Shown in pieces: positions 1 to 11,864 of a DNA stretch of 64,000 bases. The notes under the pieces were generated by a model that saw only the letters and a list, made by a program, of their open reading frames with translations, searched no databases and was not told the origin of the DNA. This stretch comes from Maratus speciosus (Eukaryota; Arthropoda; Arachnida; Araneae; Salticidae): positions 76,156,974 through 76,220,973 of the forward strand of contig OZ010796.1 of NCBI GenBank assembly GCA_963932465.1. Reading direction: 5' to 3'. The position numbers and the translations under genes are program-made. The first letter of the stretch is position 1, and each line of letters starts with the position of its first letter.

Positions 1-652
1 CCAAATTTGGGATACCGGTTTATTATGTTAAGAAGCTGCCTTGATTAGATTTGGAGGTTTATGGGTTAAGTATAAAGGGGAGGGGCTAGTCTCCCCCTTA
101 ATTTAGATAAAAGGGTTTTTCATGCAGAATTATTCGATTTGCTTCAAATTTAATATACCCAATTATTCCGATATGGCGCTTCTTTCATTAGATTTGGAGG
201 TTCATTGGTTAAGTATACAAGGGCGAAAAGGGGGCAAGTCCCCTCCCGTTAATTTAGATAAATGGATTTTCATGGAGAATTATTCAATTTACTTTGATTT
301 TTTTTTCTATGTTCGTTCTGATAAGGAGCTTTCCTGATTAGATTTGGAGGTTCATTAGTTAAGTATAAAAGGGTTAAATTGATTAGACCACCCTTAATTT
401 AGCGATATGTTTCTTTTTTTCATGCAGAATTATCTGATTTGCTTCAAATTTCATATACTGATTTATTACAGTTAAGGAGTTTCCCTGATTAGATTTGGAG
501 GTTCATTGGTTAAGTATAAAAGGGGCAAACGGGGGATATTTCCCTTCATTTATTTTTTGAGGGACATTATTCTTTGAAATAAGAGTATTATATGCAATTA
601 GTGTGAATAAAATGTGAGCTCAATGCCATCAGTTTAACTGGCACATATCTTT
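1..652 (+). mobile_element. HL-A Helitron/HINE-like element, 3' part (copy A0)
   Basis: Four diverged ~150-bp tandem units are seen; the anchor TTCATTGGTTAAGTATAAA-like string recurs near 55, 201, 351 and 500. They match the minisatellite core of the two fuller copies at 32.3-34.4 kb. The tail (about 600-652) contains TGTGAGCTCAATGCCATC followed by an imperfect stem-loop (TGCC...GGCA), as in the other copies. The 5' hairpin end lies outside the window. Small open frames here are translations of the repeat and are not genes. Confidence 0.7.
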
Positions 653-813
653 TTATTGCTATTAACCGATGTGGGTTATGAAGCATAGTGGTTTATGTAT
701 TCAGTTCTGTATCGTCCTAGTTTCAAACTATACTGTTAAATTTAGTGTCATTTTGCCCCGAATTTACAATGTTTCTTATTTTAGCTCTGCCAAGCTGTCC
801 TAAACCTGGAGAC
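653..813. other. Unassigned AT-rich spacer
   Basis: No repeat, coding or RNA signal was recognised between the HL-A tail and the following ~300-bp repeats. Confidence 0.5.
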
Positions 814-1770
814 TCAGGTAAATACTATTCATTAAATATAAAATGTTCAAAGAGAAAGGTGAGTGAATTCGGGGGGGTGCGAGAGTGGACAAAGGGGGGG
901 GCAGGTAATTTTCAAACTTTTACCAAACCTCTCCTTGACATATCATAGGAAAGTCCTTTCACCATTCTTTTATATTATGAACCTTTCTCCTCCCAGAGTT
1001 GAATTCCGGAAGGGGGCGGGATGGGGGGGGGAGCGGTGCGGGGGGTGAAATTTTTTTTTTTTAATTGTAGAGATTTCTACAATAAATATCATTAAATGGG
1101 GTTTTTTAATGGAGCTCTCCGATAAATATTATTTATTAAATATAAAATTTTAAAAGTGGGACTGCGTGATTTCCGGGTATATTCTGGGATAAAAGAGGGA
1201 ACCCACGTGGGAGGGGTAGATTTCAAACTGTTTTTGGACCAGTCATTTGATATATTATCAGAAAGTTTTCGGTTATCATCGGAAAGTTACTCTTTCATAT
1301 TATGAACTTTTCTTCTTCCCTCCCTAGTTTGGCGCCCCAAGAGAGGCACTTTTCAAACTTTTTGGAAATCGTAGTGTTTTTAAACATTTTAGATCGAATT
1401 TTTTTATGGAGCCCTCCGATAAATAATTTTTAATATATGAAAATTTCAAAGAGAAGGATGGGCAGGGTATATTTCGGGGGGGCACGATAATTGGAATCCT
1501 GGGAGTTGGGATTCTTTTCTATCATTTGCTGACACCCCTCATGTGATATATCATTGGAAAGCTCTGTGACTACTATTTCATTTTATATATCGCCCGCACC
1601 CCTCCCCTTACTTTGCCCCCGCGCGGGGGCACTTTTCTAAATTTAGCCGACACACTTCATGTGACATATCGTTGGAAAGTCCTGTGACCACTTATTCATA
1701 TTATGCACTTTCTTTGCCCCTCCCCCCTACTTTGCTCCCCGCGGGGGTTCGTTTAATATATTTCAGTCGA
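814..1770 (+). repeat. Decayed ~300-bp tandem repeat with G/C homopolymer tracts
   Basis: A block beginning GATAAATATTATTTATTAAATA recurs at about 814, 1121 and 1419 (period about 300 bp). Each is followed by a G-rich tract and by a GACATATCATTGGAAAGTCC-like string, which recurs near 938, 1240, 1541 and 1661. Similar strings occur near 29.87 kb and 31.41 kb, so this is a dispersed family. Copies differ by many substitutions and indels. No coding potential is seen. Confidence 0.6.
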
Positions 1771-2124
1771 AGACTTTCTAAAAATGGGGAAATTAAAGAT
1801 CCAATCTCAAATGACGTAGAAAAATCAATAAAAATTTTTGATCCCTTTTATCATCCTTTAGTTCATGTTTTTGCCACTAGGGTGTGCTTTTGATTCTCAT
1901 TTCTTTGGCCATTTTGGTGCTAATTGCCGAAAAATTCTATTTTTTTATACTTAAACTCCCCTTACCGCTTCATAGCTACTCGCGTTTTTTCAGCTTTTTT
2001 CAACCAGGGGGCAACCTTACAAGACTTTTCCAGTCTTATGGCTCCTTTATAGCCTCCCTTTGGTTTTTTGTTTTTTATTCCATCTGTTTTCAGTTACCCT
2101 ATATTTAATAAAATCTGCCTTATA
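1771..2124. other. Unassigned AT-rich sequence
   Basis: T-rich open frames here lack any recognisable domain and look like chance. Nothing supportable was found. Confidence 0.4.
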
Positions 2125-2475
2125 TATATATGTAAAAACAATGATTTCAATAATCAATTCCAGAACATCTCCTTTGTAGATTCTCGAAAGTAATCGATGA
2201 CTGTATCGATTGTGTATTTTACGAGAACGATTTTTTTCGATTGGTAAATTTTCGAGAATCGCCCATCACTAAGCCCTATCACTACTATGAAATTGTCGGC
2301 CAGAATAATAGCTAAGTTTTCCAATAACTGTTTTTAGCTTTTCTCGTTATAATCGATTGTAAAACATCTCGATTGTAGATTCTAGGAATTAATCAATGGC
2401 TGTATCGATTGTGATTTTTTACGATGACGATTTTTCTCGATTGTCGAATTCTCGAGAATCGCCCATCACTACTTA
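2125..2475 (+). repeat. Tandem duplication of a hAT-like terminus
   Basis: Two diverged copies (about 2130-2268 and 2345-2471) share ATCGATTGT/TCTCGA-rich sequence, and both end in GAGAATCGCCCATCACTA. Read on the minus strand this starts TAGTGATGGGCGATTCTCG, which resembles a class of hAT terminal inverted repeat. No matching opposite end was found, so these are probably two solo ends or a partial duplication. Confidence 0.5.
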
Positions 2476-2770
2476 AAAAGACTTTTAAAACCTTTTTAAA
2501 AACCTTATACAACTTCTACGTTTAACAGTCAACTTATAAAGATATTCAGAATAATTAGGAACAGAATCATATTTAAATAAAAGATAGTGTTTTTACAGTA
2601 TTTATTTGCTGTTTGTTAAGTATTATTTAAGAAAATTAACCAATCACAAGGATTTTCATAGGAATTAATTGTGTACAAATGCAAGTTCCTGTACATTGTC
2701 CAGTAAATAATCTGTTTCTTTCTTTTTCACAAGAAAGGGCGTTTCTAAACAAAAAGAAAATCTTTCAGGG
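2476..2770. other. Unassigned AT-rich sequence left of the hAT element
   Basis: This is flanking DNA that ends in the left target duplication. Nothing recognisable is seen in it. Confidence 0.4.
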
Positions 2771-2778
2771 TTGATAAT
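2771..2778 (+). repeat. Left 8-bp target-site duplication TTGATAAT
   Basis: Identical to 8249-8256, immediately outside the two ends of the 5.47-kb element. Confidence 0.9.
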
Positions 2779-2869
2779 CAGGGGCGGCGCCAGCACTTGC
2801 CCGACAGGGGAGGGGGCGCACAGTATCCCCGACATGGGGGCCAAATTCATAATATATATTGGAGGTCTT

Positions 2870-3085
2870 CACGAGCTCGGGCCTGTCCCGAACCCCGAGC
2901 TCGGTAAAGGTTTCTTTCATTAAACTCGGGCCGGGCTTAATTTTATCTGAAAACTCTGTACAGGCTCGGGCTAAATTTTAGTTTTTGAAAAGTTGGTCCA
3001 GGCCTGAATTTCATTTCCCTGGGACACGTCCGGGTCTTACATTTTTTTCTGTAGATTCGGGCCGGACCGGGACTGTATTTATACT
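2870..3085. repeat. Degenerate CGGGCC/CTCGGG-rich repeat
   Basis: A run of GGCCTG, CGGGCC and GAGCTCGGG words alternates with AT-rich linkers. Related blocks lie at 5650-5900, 6460-6600 and 50.30-50.48 kb. Noncoding as far as can be seen. Confidence 0.5.
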
Positions 3086-4090
3086 TCAGATTTTTTTTCC
3101 CAACTGCAATGTCGTGGTAACATTTCTCCTTTATTAGTGGAGTAAATGAACAATAAAACATTTCTATGTTTCTTTTTTTCCTTTTTTTAAATAACAGGTT
3201 GAATACGTTGGTTAATTACGTGAAAACATAAAAGTTTTGCGTCTGAATTTGGCATATCCCGAAATGCGCAGATCTCTAACACTCACACTGCTATTTAAAT
3301 TAGAGATGAATTGTAGAGGGCCAAACGATTTTTATTCGAAACATAAATTTCGAAGCTTGTCAAAGAATATTGTAGATAAATAAAGTGAAAAAAAGCTCTT
3401 AAGGGTATTTTTGAAACACCTCACTATAGTCACCTAATCTTTATAGGCAGACGAATCCACAACACAAAAATTTTCCGCTCTTTTGAACATTACCCAAAAG
3501 GAAAAACTCTGCTTCTTCGCTGCTTCTTTCACCCAGCAACCTCCCAATAAGAGGTCATTCAATGCCACATATTTTACGTGCACATGTATGGCACATACAC
3601 AGCAGTGTGTGAGCGACAAAGTATGGAACAGTTCCCCAGTTATGAGTCGAAACACTGCGGACCACCCCGCCCTTAAAAAAATGCTAAGTCTTATAGAAAC
3701 AATAGTCCCGCATCAGGTAAGGTGGGTAACTAATTTTTTTCAAAACGCGGTTCGTGTTCAGGCCGAGTTGGCCATGTATTTTAATGTCGGAGCTAACGGG
3801 AAAAAATCAGTTGACAATCCTATCGAAAATGCATGAACTGACCAAAAATTATTTAAATTTAAATTTATTTAAATTTGTTAGTGAAAGTGTCATCATGAAA
3901 ACTAGCAGTTAAACGTTACACATAACTAGGGTCCTGCCCAGGTAATAAGCAAAATTTGCAGGCCTGCAAATTTTATTTAAAACCAAGCTGCAACCCGAAC
4001 CGAACCCAACCAAAAATATTCCGTCTAACTGCAACCTGATCGAACTCGAAATACTTAATTCAAATCCCAACCTGAAACCCTGAATCAGAG
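3086..4090. other. Interior of the hAT element with no recognised gene
   Basis: The longest open frame (3483-3836, plus strand, 117 codons) shows no domain I recognise and overlaps an opposite-strand frame of similar quality. An AT palindrome of AAATTTAAATTT type lies at about 3846-3878. From about 3960 the sequence passes into CCCAACC/CCGAACC-rich repeats. Confidence 0.4.
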
Positions 4091-4094
4091 AAAT

Positions 4095-4510
4095 TTGATT
4101 CAAAATATAATTTAATTATAGAAAAATAATCTATAATCATATCTCCAATATTAATGTTATCTTTTATGTAGAAAAATAAACATGTAAGGAGTCATTCGTA
4201 AATATGTAGTTTTCCATCTGAAATTGATTCCTGCACGGGTTGGGTTATACCCGACCCAAACGTTCAACTTAAAGTCAAATTTCCGTTGAACCAACGGAAA
4301 CCCTTTGGGAAAAATTTCCAAAGTTAAAACCTGACAACAATTTTTCTATAGACCCTAAACCGAAACACTTCAACCCAAACCCGGCTCGACACAAAAAGAT
4401 CTATAATTTAATACAATTATGAAAAAGCAGTCTGCAATCATATCTCTAATATCAATTCTATCTTTTATATAGAAAATAAACATGTAAAGCAATTCATTCA
4501 AATTTAAATA
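4095..4510. repeat. ~300-bp AT-rich repeat (two tandem copies; third at 6.85 kb)
   Basis: A block reading about CTGCAATCATATCTCTAATA then ATTCTATCTTTTATATAGAAAA occurs at 4100-4205, 4400-4505 and again at 6845-6945. The copies are separated by AACCCAACCCGAACCC-like G/C-skewed linkers. The copies are diverged. Confidence 0.55.
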
Positions 4511-5640
4511 TATAATTCATCTAAAACAATAGCTTAGACTTCCTTTTTGTAAAATGGGGCTAATTCGAACTTGGCTCGTAAGTAGTGTTGACAGGTCTAG
4601 CATCACAAAAAGCGGGTAGGCACTTGAAAAGCGGGACATCCTTAAGCACTGCAATAAAACGTTAAACAGAACCAGTATAACGGAATAATGCTTTAAACTG
4701 AAAAAAAATCACAATATCGGCTAAAACAGGGTAAGATTAAAACCTGTCTAAATTGGAAAGTTCTTCCGATTTGTCGTTCCATCTTAACAGGTTGCTGTAT
4801 TAAATAGCTTCCTTTCTTCGTATTGAATGTACGTGAATTATACTTTGTCCATAAAGGAATGGTGTGAAATTAATTTGTCTAACTAGAGTTTATAAAATAA
4901 TTAACAGTAATTCTATGACAAGAATGCTCACTTTATAAATACAGCATTTTATTTTTTTCATTATTTTTCATTTTAGCCGTTTTTGAAAAGCGCGATTATT
5001 ATTACGTACACTCTCAAGAAAACATTTCGTGAAATGTAAAAAGCACAGGCAACAAGTTGCCGGAGCGCACCTGCGAAAAACAGATTTTTCTATTATTTGA
5101 AGAAATTTCCGTCTTTTGATGGGAGGATTAAAAAAGAAAAAAATTGAGCTTCGGTTTGCGAACTTTCCGTGTTTTGGAGGAAAAGAGACATACGTAAAAA
5201 ATGGGTTTCTGATACAAAAAAGTAACATGCTGCACAGTTACGGAAACACCCCTGTGATTTGACGAAAATGCAACTTCAGATAATTTTTACGTTAGATTAA
5301 TATTTTTCTGTATTTTGGGAGGAAATGGGGAAATAAAAACAGGAATTTTCGTGTTATAATAATAATAAAAGCAATGGAAGAAACACCTTCAACTCACATA
5401 TTGTTTTCAGAGTGTATATAGATCGAAACCAGACAGTTTGGTCCTCTAACTTCTGGTAAGATACAAAATTTAAATCTGAGACTAAAACTGAAATGTAAAA
5501 TTCTATGTAAGTTAGAGAAAAACTTGTAAAATAGTTTAGAATGTAAAATTTCATTATTTTAATATCAGCTTAATCATAACACAAAGTCTTGTTGATGTTT
5601 AAAAAGAAAAATCTTTAAATTCATGCTTATTTTGAAACAG
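4511..5640. other. Interior of the hAT element, no gene seen
   Basis: AT-rich DNA. Short minus-strand frames (4968-5228, 5354-5554) have low-complexity translations without domains. Confidence 0.4.
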
Positions 5641-5905
5641 CCAAAGTTTAAAGGTCTGCACGGGCCAGGTCAGGCTTAGTCACTACTCTTTCTAAGTCAG
5701 GCTCTGGCCTTAATTTCTTCTGCAGGATCGGGTCTGGCCTAACTTCTTTTTTTTCGTACCGGGACGGGACAGGTTTCATTCTTCCTAGGTCGCCGATAAT
5801 TTCAGCCGATAATTTCAGTCCTGGTCTCGATCTAGCCCGTATGAAAATCATTGTCTCTGCATGGCCTGGTCCGTTCAAAAATCAGTAAAATTTGGCCCGA
5901 ACCAA
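5641..5905. repeat. CGGGCC/GGCCTGG-rich degenerate repeat
   Basis: Same family as 2870-3085. Alternating GGGCCAGG, GGTCTGGCC and CGGGACGGGAC words suggest decayed internal tandem repeats. Confidence 0.5.
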
Positions 5906-6018
5906 AAATTTTTGCAAAATCTGTATATATTTTTAAGTCGATATTATTCTATAATTAAACCTTAAAATTTATTCCTTTTAAAGAATAGTTGATTTCTAGG
6001 CTATAATATATTGAAATA

Positions 6019-6212
6019 CAGTAAAACGCATGAAAATAACCCCCCAGCCTATGACGGAATCCTGTCTTATATGGAAAAATATAGTGATCCATGCAAAATG
6101 AATATAATAATACGTGAGAAAATATAATACATTTACACCTGGTAAGAAGGGAACTTGTTTATAACCCATTTTATATCTTTTCTATGCGATTCCGTTATAG
6201 AAGATTTTACTG
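6019..6212. mobile_element. pogo/Tigger-like MITE (194 bp)
   Basis: The left end CAGTAAAACG and the right end (reverse complement) CAGTAAAATC are flanked by TA on both sides (6017-6018 and 6213-6214), as expected for the Tc1/mariner/pogo superfamily. The interior words CCTATGACGGAATCCTGTCTTA resemble those in the 59.55-59.89 kb MITE, so both probably belong to one family. It is nested in the 5.47-kb hAT element. Confidence 0.7.
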
Positions 6213-8160
6213 TATAGAATTTTTCAGATTTTTAAGTCTCCAATACATAATTTTTTGATTAACGATATTAATTAAAGCTGAAACATTTACATACAAATAG
6301 AGATTTATTTAAAGAAATGTATAACGCAACTTAGGGCGCTTCTTTAAAAATGAAGATTATAAGCATGGAAAAAAAAAGCTAAAATAAGTATTTTTGGTCA
6401 AAACTCTTCCTTTTAACAAAATTGACGTAAAAATCCACGTTTTATAGAAATTCCGTCGGGCTGGATCAGACTCGGGCTGAGATTTTAATTTTTTCCGGGC
6501 CGAATTCGGATTGAAGTTTTAACTTTTATACCGGGCCGGGCCGAACTTTTCTTTCTATGAGCCTGGCCTGGACCTGGAAATTTTGGCCCGTACAGACCTC
6601 TACAAATTATAACTAAGTTATTAATTGAAATTGTTCAATCTAATGATACAATCAAGTTTAAATTATCAAGTAAGTCGGTGTTCTGTTTTACACGATTTTG
6701 TAAATTTCTAAATGCAAACCTACGACCCTAAACACGAATTGTGAATTACAACCCTGCACGGTTCGAGGACTCAAAATTGACAAAATATTTCTTTTCGAAC
6801 CTGAAACTTGATCCTAAGCATGAAATGAAAAAAAAACAATCCTAAATGTAAAACAATTTAGGAAAATAGTCTGCAATCATATCTCTAAAATCAATTTTAT
6901 ATTTCGAAAAATGAATGCATACATTTACTCATTCATATAATTTTTTTTAATATAATTTGAAATGATAATCTGGACTTTTCTTTGGGAAAACTGGCATACA
7001 CGAGTCGACTCCTAAGAAATAAAACTCTCATTTGAGATGACCCGAAAACGGAAACACTAATCAACCAGATCCGCAGCAAAATTTTAGAGCCAATGGCCAA
7101 CACGTTCGGGGTAGAATCGGGTTAACTGACCCGATACAAGATTTTAATTGTTGCTGTATATACATATTCCCGCAATTTACAATGAAGTTATGTATGTATA
7201 TAATTATTTTCTTATTTATACCTTCCATTTATCTTTTATATATTAGAGATTAATATCCATATTATTATAAAATGAGATTACTGCATATTGAAATTAATGA
7301 ACAAAGAGGAAATTTTTTGCTTGAATAATTACACAAAACTCTTTTTACTTACTTATTCATTTATAAAAAGGAATGCTTACCCTACACTTTTTAATAAGAA
7401 GATCGAGGTGAGCAGATGAATTTCCACATCCTGTTTCTCCTTGAAAACGTATTTCTTACAGGTGCTTAAGTTTGCGGTCAATCGAATAAACACTGAACAA
7501 GAGTGCACATGAATGAGTTCTAGACAAAATGTATTAGATTTTCGGTAACATCTGGCCGTTGTGATAATAGACTTTAATCGACATGTGGTTAAATTCTTAA
7601 ATTTTCTCGTCGCAGACTAAAGAATAAAATTTTAATTTAGATTAAACTCGTAAAAATTGAACGTACTTTGGGATCAGGAACTTTTGGAAAAATCGGGAAT
7701 TTCCACGTAAAGCGGGACTCCTGGCAACTACTCGTAAGTATCAAAACTCAACCCCAAACTCATCCGAACCCAACCACAACGAAAAATGTTATCCTCAATC
7801 CGAGCTGTGGGTCGGGCCGGGTGTAGGTAAAATCGGGCAACCTGAATTGATGCAGGACTCTAATTTGAGATATAATTCTGGGCACTTTTTTGAAAAATCA
7901 GCTTAAACAAAATCGACGCGTAAGAATCAAAACTCGTGTCATATCGAAACCAAAAAAATTATAGCCAAACCAATCCGACTTCCAAAGAAAAGAAAAGTGG
8001 CAAGCTTATCCGTGGGTCGCGTTTTCTATAAACTAATGCAAGATCTTTTTTTTAATTAACCTGTCCTCGACTCGACATGACTCGGGTCGTGTGCAAAAAA
8101 AAATCGGGTTACCCGACCCGATACAGGACCCTACACTCAAGTCAAAAAAATTTCCCCGAC
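6213..8160. repeat. Mosaic of CCCGACCC/CGGGCC repeats and AT-rich linkers
   Basis: G/C-skewed blocks sit at about 6460-6600, 6760-6830, 7020-7140, 7740-7860 and 7930-8150, several reading TACCCGACCCGATACAGGA. The linkers are AT-rich, and one contains a third copy of the ~300-bp repeat (6845-6945). No open frame with a recognisable domain was found. Confidence 0.5.
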
Positions 8161-8248
8161 AACTATTAAATTTGACCCCGATGTGGGGGCCAGGTATGCC
8201 CGACTGGGGGCATATGCCCCCCCGGACCCCCCTCTGGCGCCACCCTTG

Positions 8249-8256
8249 TTGATAAT
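8249..8256 (+). repeat. Right 8-bp target-site duplication TTGATAAT
   Basis: Perfect match to 2771-2778 and abuts the right end of the hAT element. Confidence 0.9.
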
Positions 8257-8530
8257 AGACATCACGAGAGAGCAGGTAACCATAATCGCAATCCACTTAT
8301 TCAGTCACAAATAGTCTGTATCTCATCTCACTTGTGGTCAAACTTGTATTTTCGTTTGTTACTTTAACAATAATGAAGATATCATAACTATATTTTCAAC
8401 AGACTTGTTTTGATTTCTATAAAATATGATATCATGATGAGAAGTGCTGGAAATAGCCATCATTCATTCTAAACAACTATGAGCTAGACATTCCTTTATT
8501 CAGAATGCTATTGACAGTATTTATACTATA
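8257..8530. other. Unassigned AT-rich spacer
   Basis: Nothing recognised between the hAT element and the satellite. Confidence 0.4.
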
Positions 8531-8533
8531 TCA

Positions 8534-10760
8534 GTGTCCAAAATTCAGCCATTTTCAATTAGACTGGGCGGCGGCGACACGAATGACTACGTCATCGAGT
8601 TACGGGATGAAATTATGATGCAGGACAAGATTTTTAAGAGTACATTAAGAAATGACTGGTCTGCCTCGACATTTCTTGGTACGATAGGTGCAGCAGCGGG
8701 CGCCAAATCGTCATTTTGGAGTCACTATCACGTCATCGAGTTATGGGATGAAGCCGGTGCCAAATTAAAGGTAAAAAAGCCTTTTAAGAATATTTTGGTC
8801 TGCCTGCGCATATCCTGGTAGAAACCCCCGGCAGACTAAAATCTATAACAAAAAAATACGTCATAATGTATAATTAAAACCCTATAAACGTAATATTTTA
8901 CATTACATTGCCATATATATTACTTCGAATCAACTTTCAAGATGAATTAAGGGTTTAGGAAAAGATTATTAACAGTACGTGAAAAAATGACTGATTCGGC
9001 ATAACTTGGTACAAAGCGCGAAAAACGGTACCAGCATTATTACGTCACCGAGTTACGGCTTGAAATTTTGGCACATTAAACATTCCGATTAGCACAACAC
9101 GAATATTTCAGTCTACCTTGTTATATCTTGGTAGGAGATGAGCAGAGCGGGGCGCCAATTTTTAATTTCGGCGGTATAATCACGTCATCGAGTTACACCT
9201 TGAAAATTTGGCACATTAAAGGCACAAATCAGTACAATAAGAATATTTCAGTCTGCCTCATCATATATTGGTACGAGACGAACAGAGCGGGGCGCTAATT
9301 TTTAATTTTGGCAGTATAATCACGTCATCGAGTTACGGGATGAAATCATGATGCAGGACAAGATTTTTAGGAGTACATTAAGGAATGACTGGTCTGCCTC
9401 GACATTTCTCGGTACGATAGGCGCAGCAGGGGGTGCCAACTTGTCATTTTGGCATCACTATCACGTCATCAAGTTACGGGATGAAACCGGTGCCAAATTA
9501 AAGGTAAAAAAAAGTCTTTTAAGAATATTTTGGTCTGCCTGTGCATATCCTGGTAGAAACCCCGGCAGAGTAAAATCTATAACAAAAAATATGTCATAAT
9601 GTACAATTGAAACCCTATAAACATAATATTTTACATTTCATTGCCATACTTCGAATCGACTTTCAACATGAATTACGGGTTTACGAAAGCTTATTAAGAG
9701 TACGTGAGGAAAATACTGATGCGGCATAACTTGGTACAAAGCGAGAAGAACGGGGCGCCAATTCTCTATTTTTAGTGTACTATTACGTCATTGAGTTACG
9801 GCTTGAAATTTTGGCATATTAAACATATGGATTAGTACAATACGAATATTTCACTCTGCCTCGTCATATCTTGGTAGGAGATGAACAGAGCGGGGCGCCA
9901 ATTTTTAATTCTGGTAGTATAAGCACGTCATCGAGTTACGGCTTGATAATTTGGCACATTAAAGGCACATATCAGTACAATAAGAATATTTTAGTCTGCC
10001 TCGTCATATCTGGTACGAGACGAGCAGAGCGGGGCGCCAATTTTTAATTTTAGTGGTATAATCACTTCATCGAGTTACGGGATGAAATCATGATGCAGGA
10101 CAAGATTTTTAGGAGTACATTAAGGAATGGCTGGTCTGCCTTGACATTTCTTGGTACGATAGGCACAGCAGCGGGTGCCAACTCGTCATTTTGGCATCAC
10201 TATCACATCATCGAGTTACGGGATGAAATCCGTGCCAAATTAAAGGTAAAAAAAGTCGTTTAAGAATATTTTGGTCTGCCTGCGCATATCCTGGTAGAAA
10301 CCCCGGCAGACTAAAATCTATAACAAAAAATATGTCATAATGTACAATTGAAACCCTATAAACATAATATTTTACATTTGATTGCCATATATATTACTTC
10401 GAATCGACTTTCAACATGAATTAAGGGTTTACGAAAAGCTCATTAACAGTACGTGGGAAAATGACTGATTCGGCGTGACTTGGTACAAAGTGAGGGGAAC
10501 GGGGCACCAATTTCCTATTTTGACAGTACTATTACGTCATCGAGTTACGGCTTGAAATTTTGGCACATTAAACATACCGATTAGTACAATACGAATATTT
10601 CAGTCCGGCTCGTCTTGGTAGGAGATAAGCAGAGTGGGGCACCAATTCTTAATTTTGGTGGTATAATCAAGTTTTCGAGTTACACTTGGAGTTTTGGCAC
10701 ATTAAAGTTACATATAAGTACAATTACAATATTTTACCTCTCTTCTTAATAGCTTTTCAC
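8534..10760 (+). repeat. Satellite with ~740-bp higher-order period
   Basis: The phrase CACGTCATCGAGTTACGG recurs about every 140 bp (near 8588, 8730, 9050, 9181, 9321, 9463, 9790, 9925, 10064, 10207, 10530 and 10675), with one longer (~320-bp) interval in each cycle. The marker ATGATGCAGGACAAGATTTTT occurs at 8615, 9348 and 10090, giving higher-order spacings of 733 and 742 bp. So four ~140-bp units and one longer unit form a repeated block, about three copies in all. Open frames here (for example 8534-8821 and 9348-9599) are the satellite read through, repeated in each cycle, and are not genes. Confidence 0.8.
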
Positions 10761-11555
10761 GACATACCACTATCCTGGTTGGTCCATAAAGTACTGGGTG
10801 AGTCAAAAGTTTGTTATAACTTTAAAAATTCATAAAAAGGGAAGAAATTATGATAAAGGAGTGAGGTTTGCAAGAAAGGTCTCACAAGGTAGTCGAATGT
10901 TTTTAGCAGAAAAAAAAGTAAGAAATCATATATGTATTACTTTGAATCGACATTCAAGATGATTTAACGGTTTAGGAAAAGCGTATTAAGACAAAAACCT
11001 AGACCTTGACGAAAACTATTGTTTCATGTAAAAAATTTCTTTTTAACAAATAATAATAATAATAACAAATAAATAAATAAAATAAAGATGTATATGAATA
11101 AAGAATCAGTGAGGAATTATTTTATTCTATTTAGATACTTATCTTAAAAAAAAAGTTTATTTAGAGGCAAATATTTTCTTTTCATTGTGAATCCACTTCA
11201 TGATTTAATTGAATTTTTATATATCATATTAAAAATAAAAATAGTAAATCTGCTTCTTTTGCCATATAAAGAAGGGAAAAAAATTGATTTGCAATTCTTC
11301 AGCATAGATTTTTCAATAACTTTGTTTATTATTTTTTTCTTCTTTTATGAATAAGCTTTTTCTTATTATACATCAATGAAGAAAACAAATTTTTAGTAAA
11401 ATGTAATTATTTTTTATTCAACCGTGAAAAGTGAAAATTCGTTAGTCTTGAAACAGAGAAATATTTTTTCAATATATGACACAGTCAAGCAGACGATTTT
11501 TTCATTACTTATTCTTTTTCTGAAGATTTGCAAATAAGTGTTTTTTTTTATATTT
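10761..11555. other. AT-rich sequence, no gene seen
   Basis: High A+T with homopolymer runs and a short AAT/AAAT microsatellite near 11050. No repeat family or coding signal was recognised. Confidence 0.4.
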
Positions 11556-11561
11556 GAAAAT

Positions 11562-11864
11562 ATGGATCAATGTTTTATTTGAAAGAAAAAACGTCGAAAA
11601 TTTCCTCAAAGTAGACTAAGTATTGATGACAAACCGCCAGAGTATGTTAAGTTGTGTAACTTTAACGAAAGAACCTTTAAAAGGTGTTGTGATGCTCTAA
11701 CGTTTCGAAAAACGAAAGGGCTAAAATACAATGAACTTGTGTTGGATGAAAACATGGACTTATACAAATTTCATATGAATTGCTATAGAAAATTAACTGT
11801 TCTAAACAGAAAATATTCTGAAGCATTTTCTAATATTTCATTACCTTCCCCAGATGACAGTATG
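11562..11864 (+). pseudogene. Exon-like fragment, Cys-rich protein N-terminus with splice donor
   Basis: An ATG at 11562 opens a 101-codon frame interrupted only by TGA at codon 7 (11580-11582), then running open to a GTAAGT donor at 11865, in phase 0. Codons beyond the TGA give balanced, non-repetitive protein containing CNFNERTFKRCCDAL and YKFHMNCYRKLT. The pattern of paired cysteines followed by an H-x-x-C-Y segment resembles N-terminal zinc-binding regions of arthropod proteins of unknown function. The TGA falls where a second Cys of a CxxC pair would sit, so it could be a TGT/TGC to TGA change. No second exon was found downstream (the next 800 bp are AT-rich). This is the best host-gene candidate in the window, but it may be a retroelement or gene relic. 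Confidence 0.4.

Larger units (their letters stand above)
2779..8248. mobile_element. Large non-autonomous hAT element (5.47 kb)
   Basis: The left end reads CAGGGGCGGCGCCAG and the right end, reverse-complemented, reads CAAGGGTGGCGCCAG (13 of 15 match). Both are flanked directly by an identical 8-bp duplication, TTGATAAT. The 8-bp duplication and the CA(G/A)GGG-type terminus are the hallmarks of the hAT superfamily. No hAT transposase (RNase H-like DDE plus C-terminal dimerisation domain) is readable inside. The interior is a mosaic of G+C-skewed CGGGCC/CCCGACCC segments, ~300-bp AT-rich repeats and a nested pogo MITE. It could be a decayed autonomous copy or an element that captured other repeats. 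Confidence 0.85.

Noticed and set aside
3483..3836. 117-codon frame inside the hAT element as a possible gene
   Set aside because: No recognisable domain, an overlapping frame of similar length on the other strand, and a location inside a decayed transposon.
8534..9599. Repeated open frames of 83-95 codons on the plus strand
   Set aside because: They recur with the satellite period and are translations of the same repeat unit.
11580..11582. TGA at a would-be Cys codon read as selenocysteine
   Set aside because: No evidence for a SECIS element or an expressed gene. A simple nonsense change in a relic is more likely.
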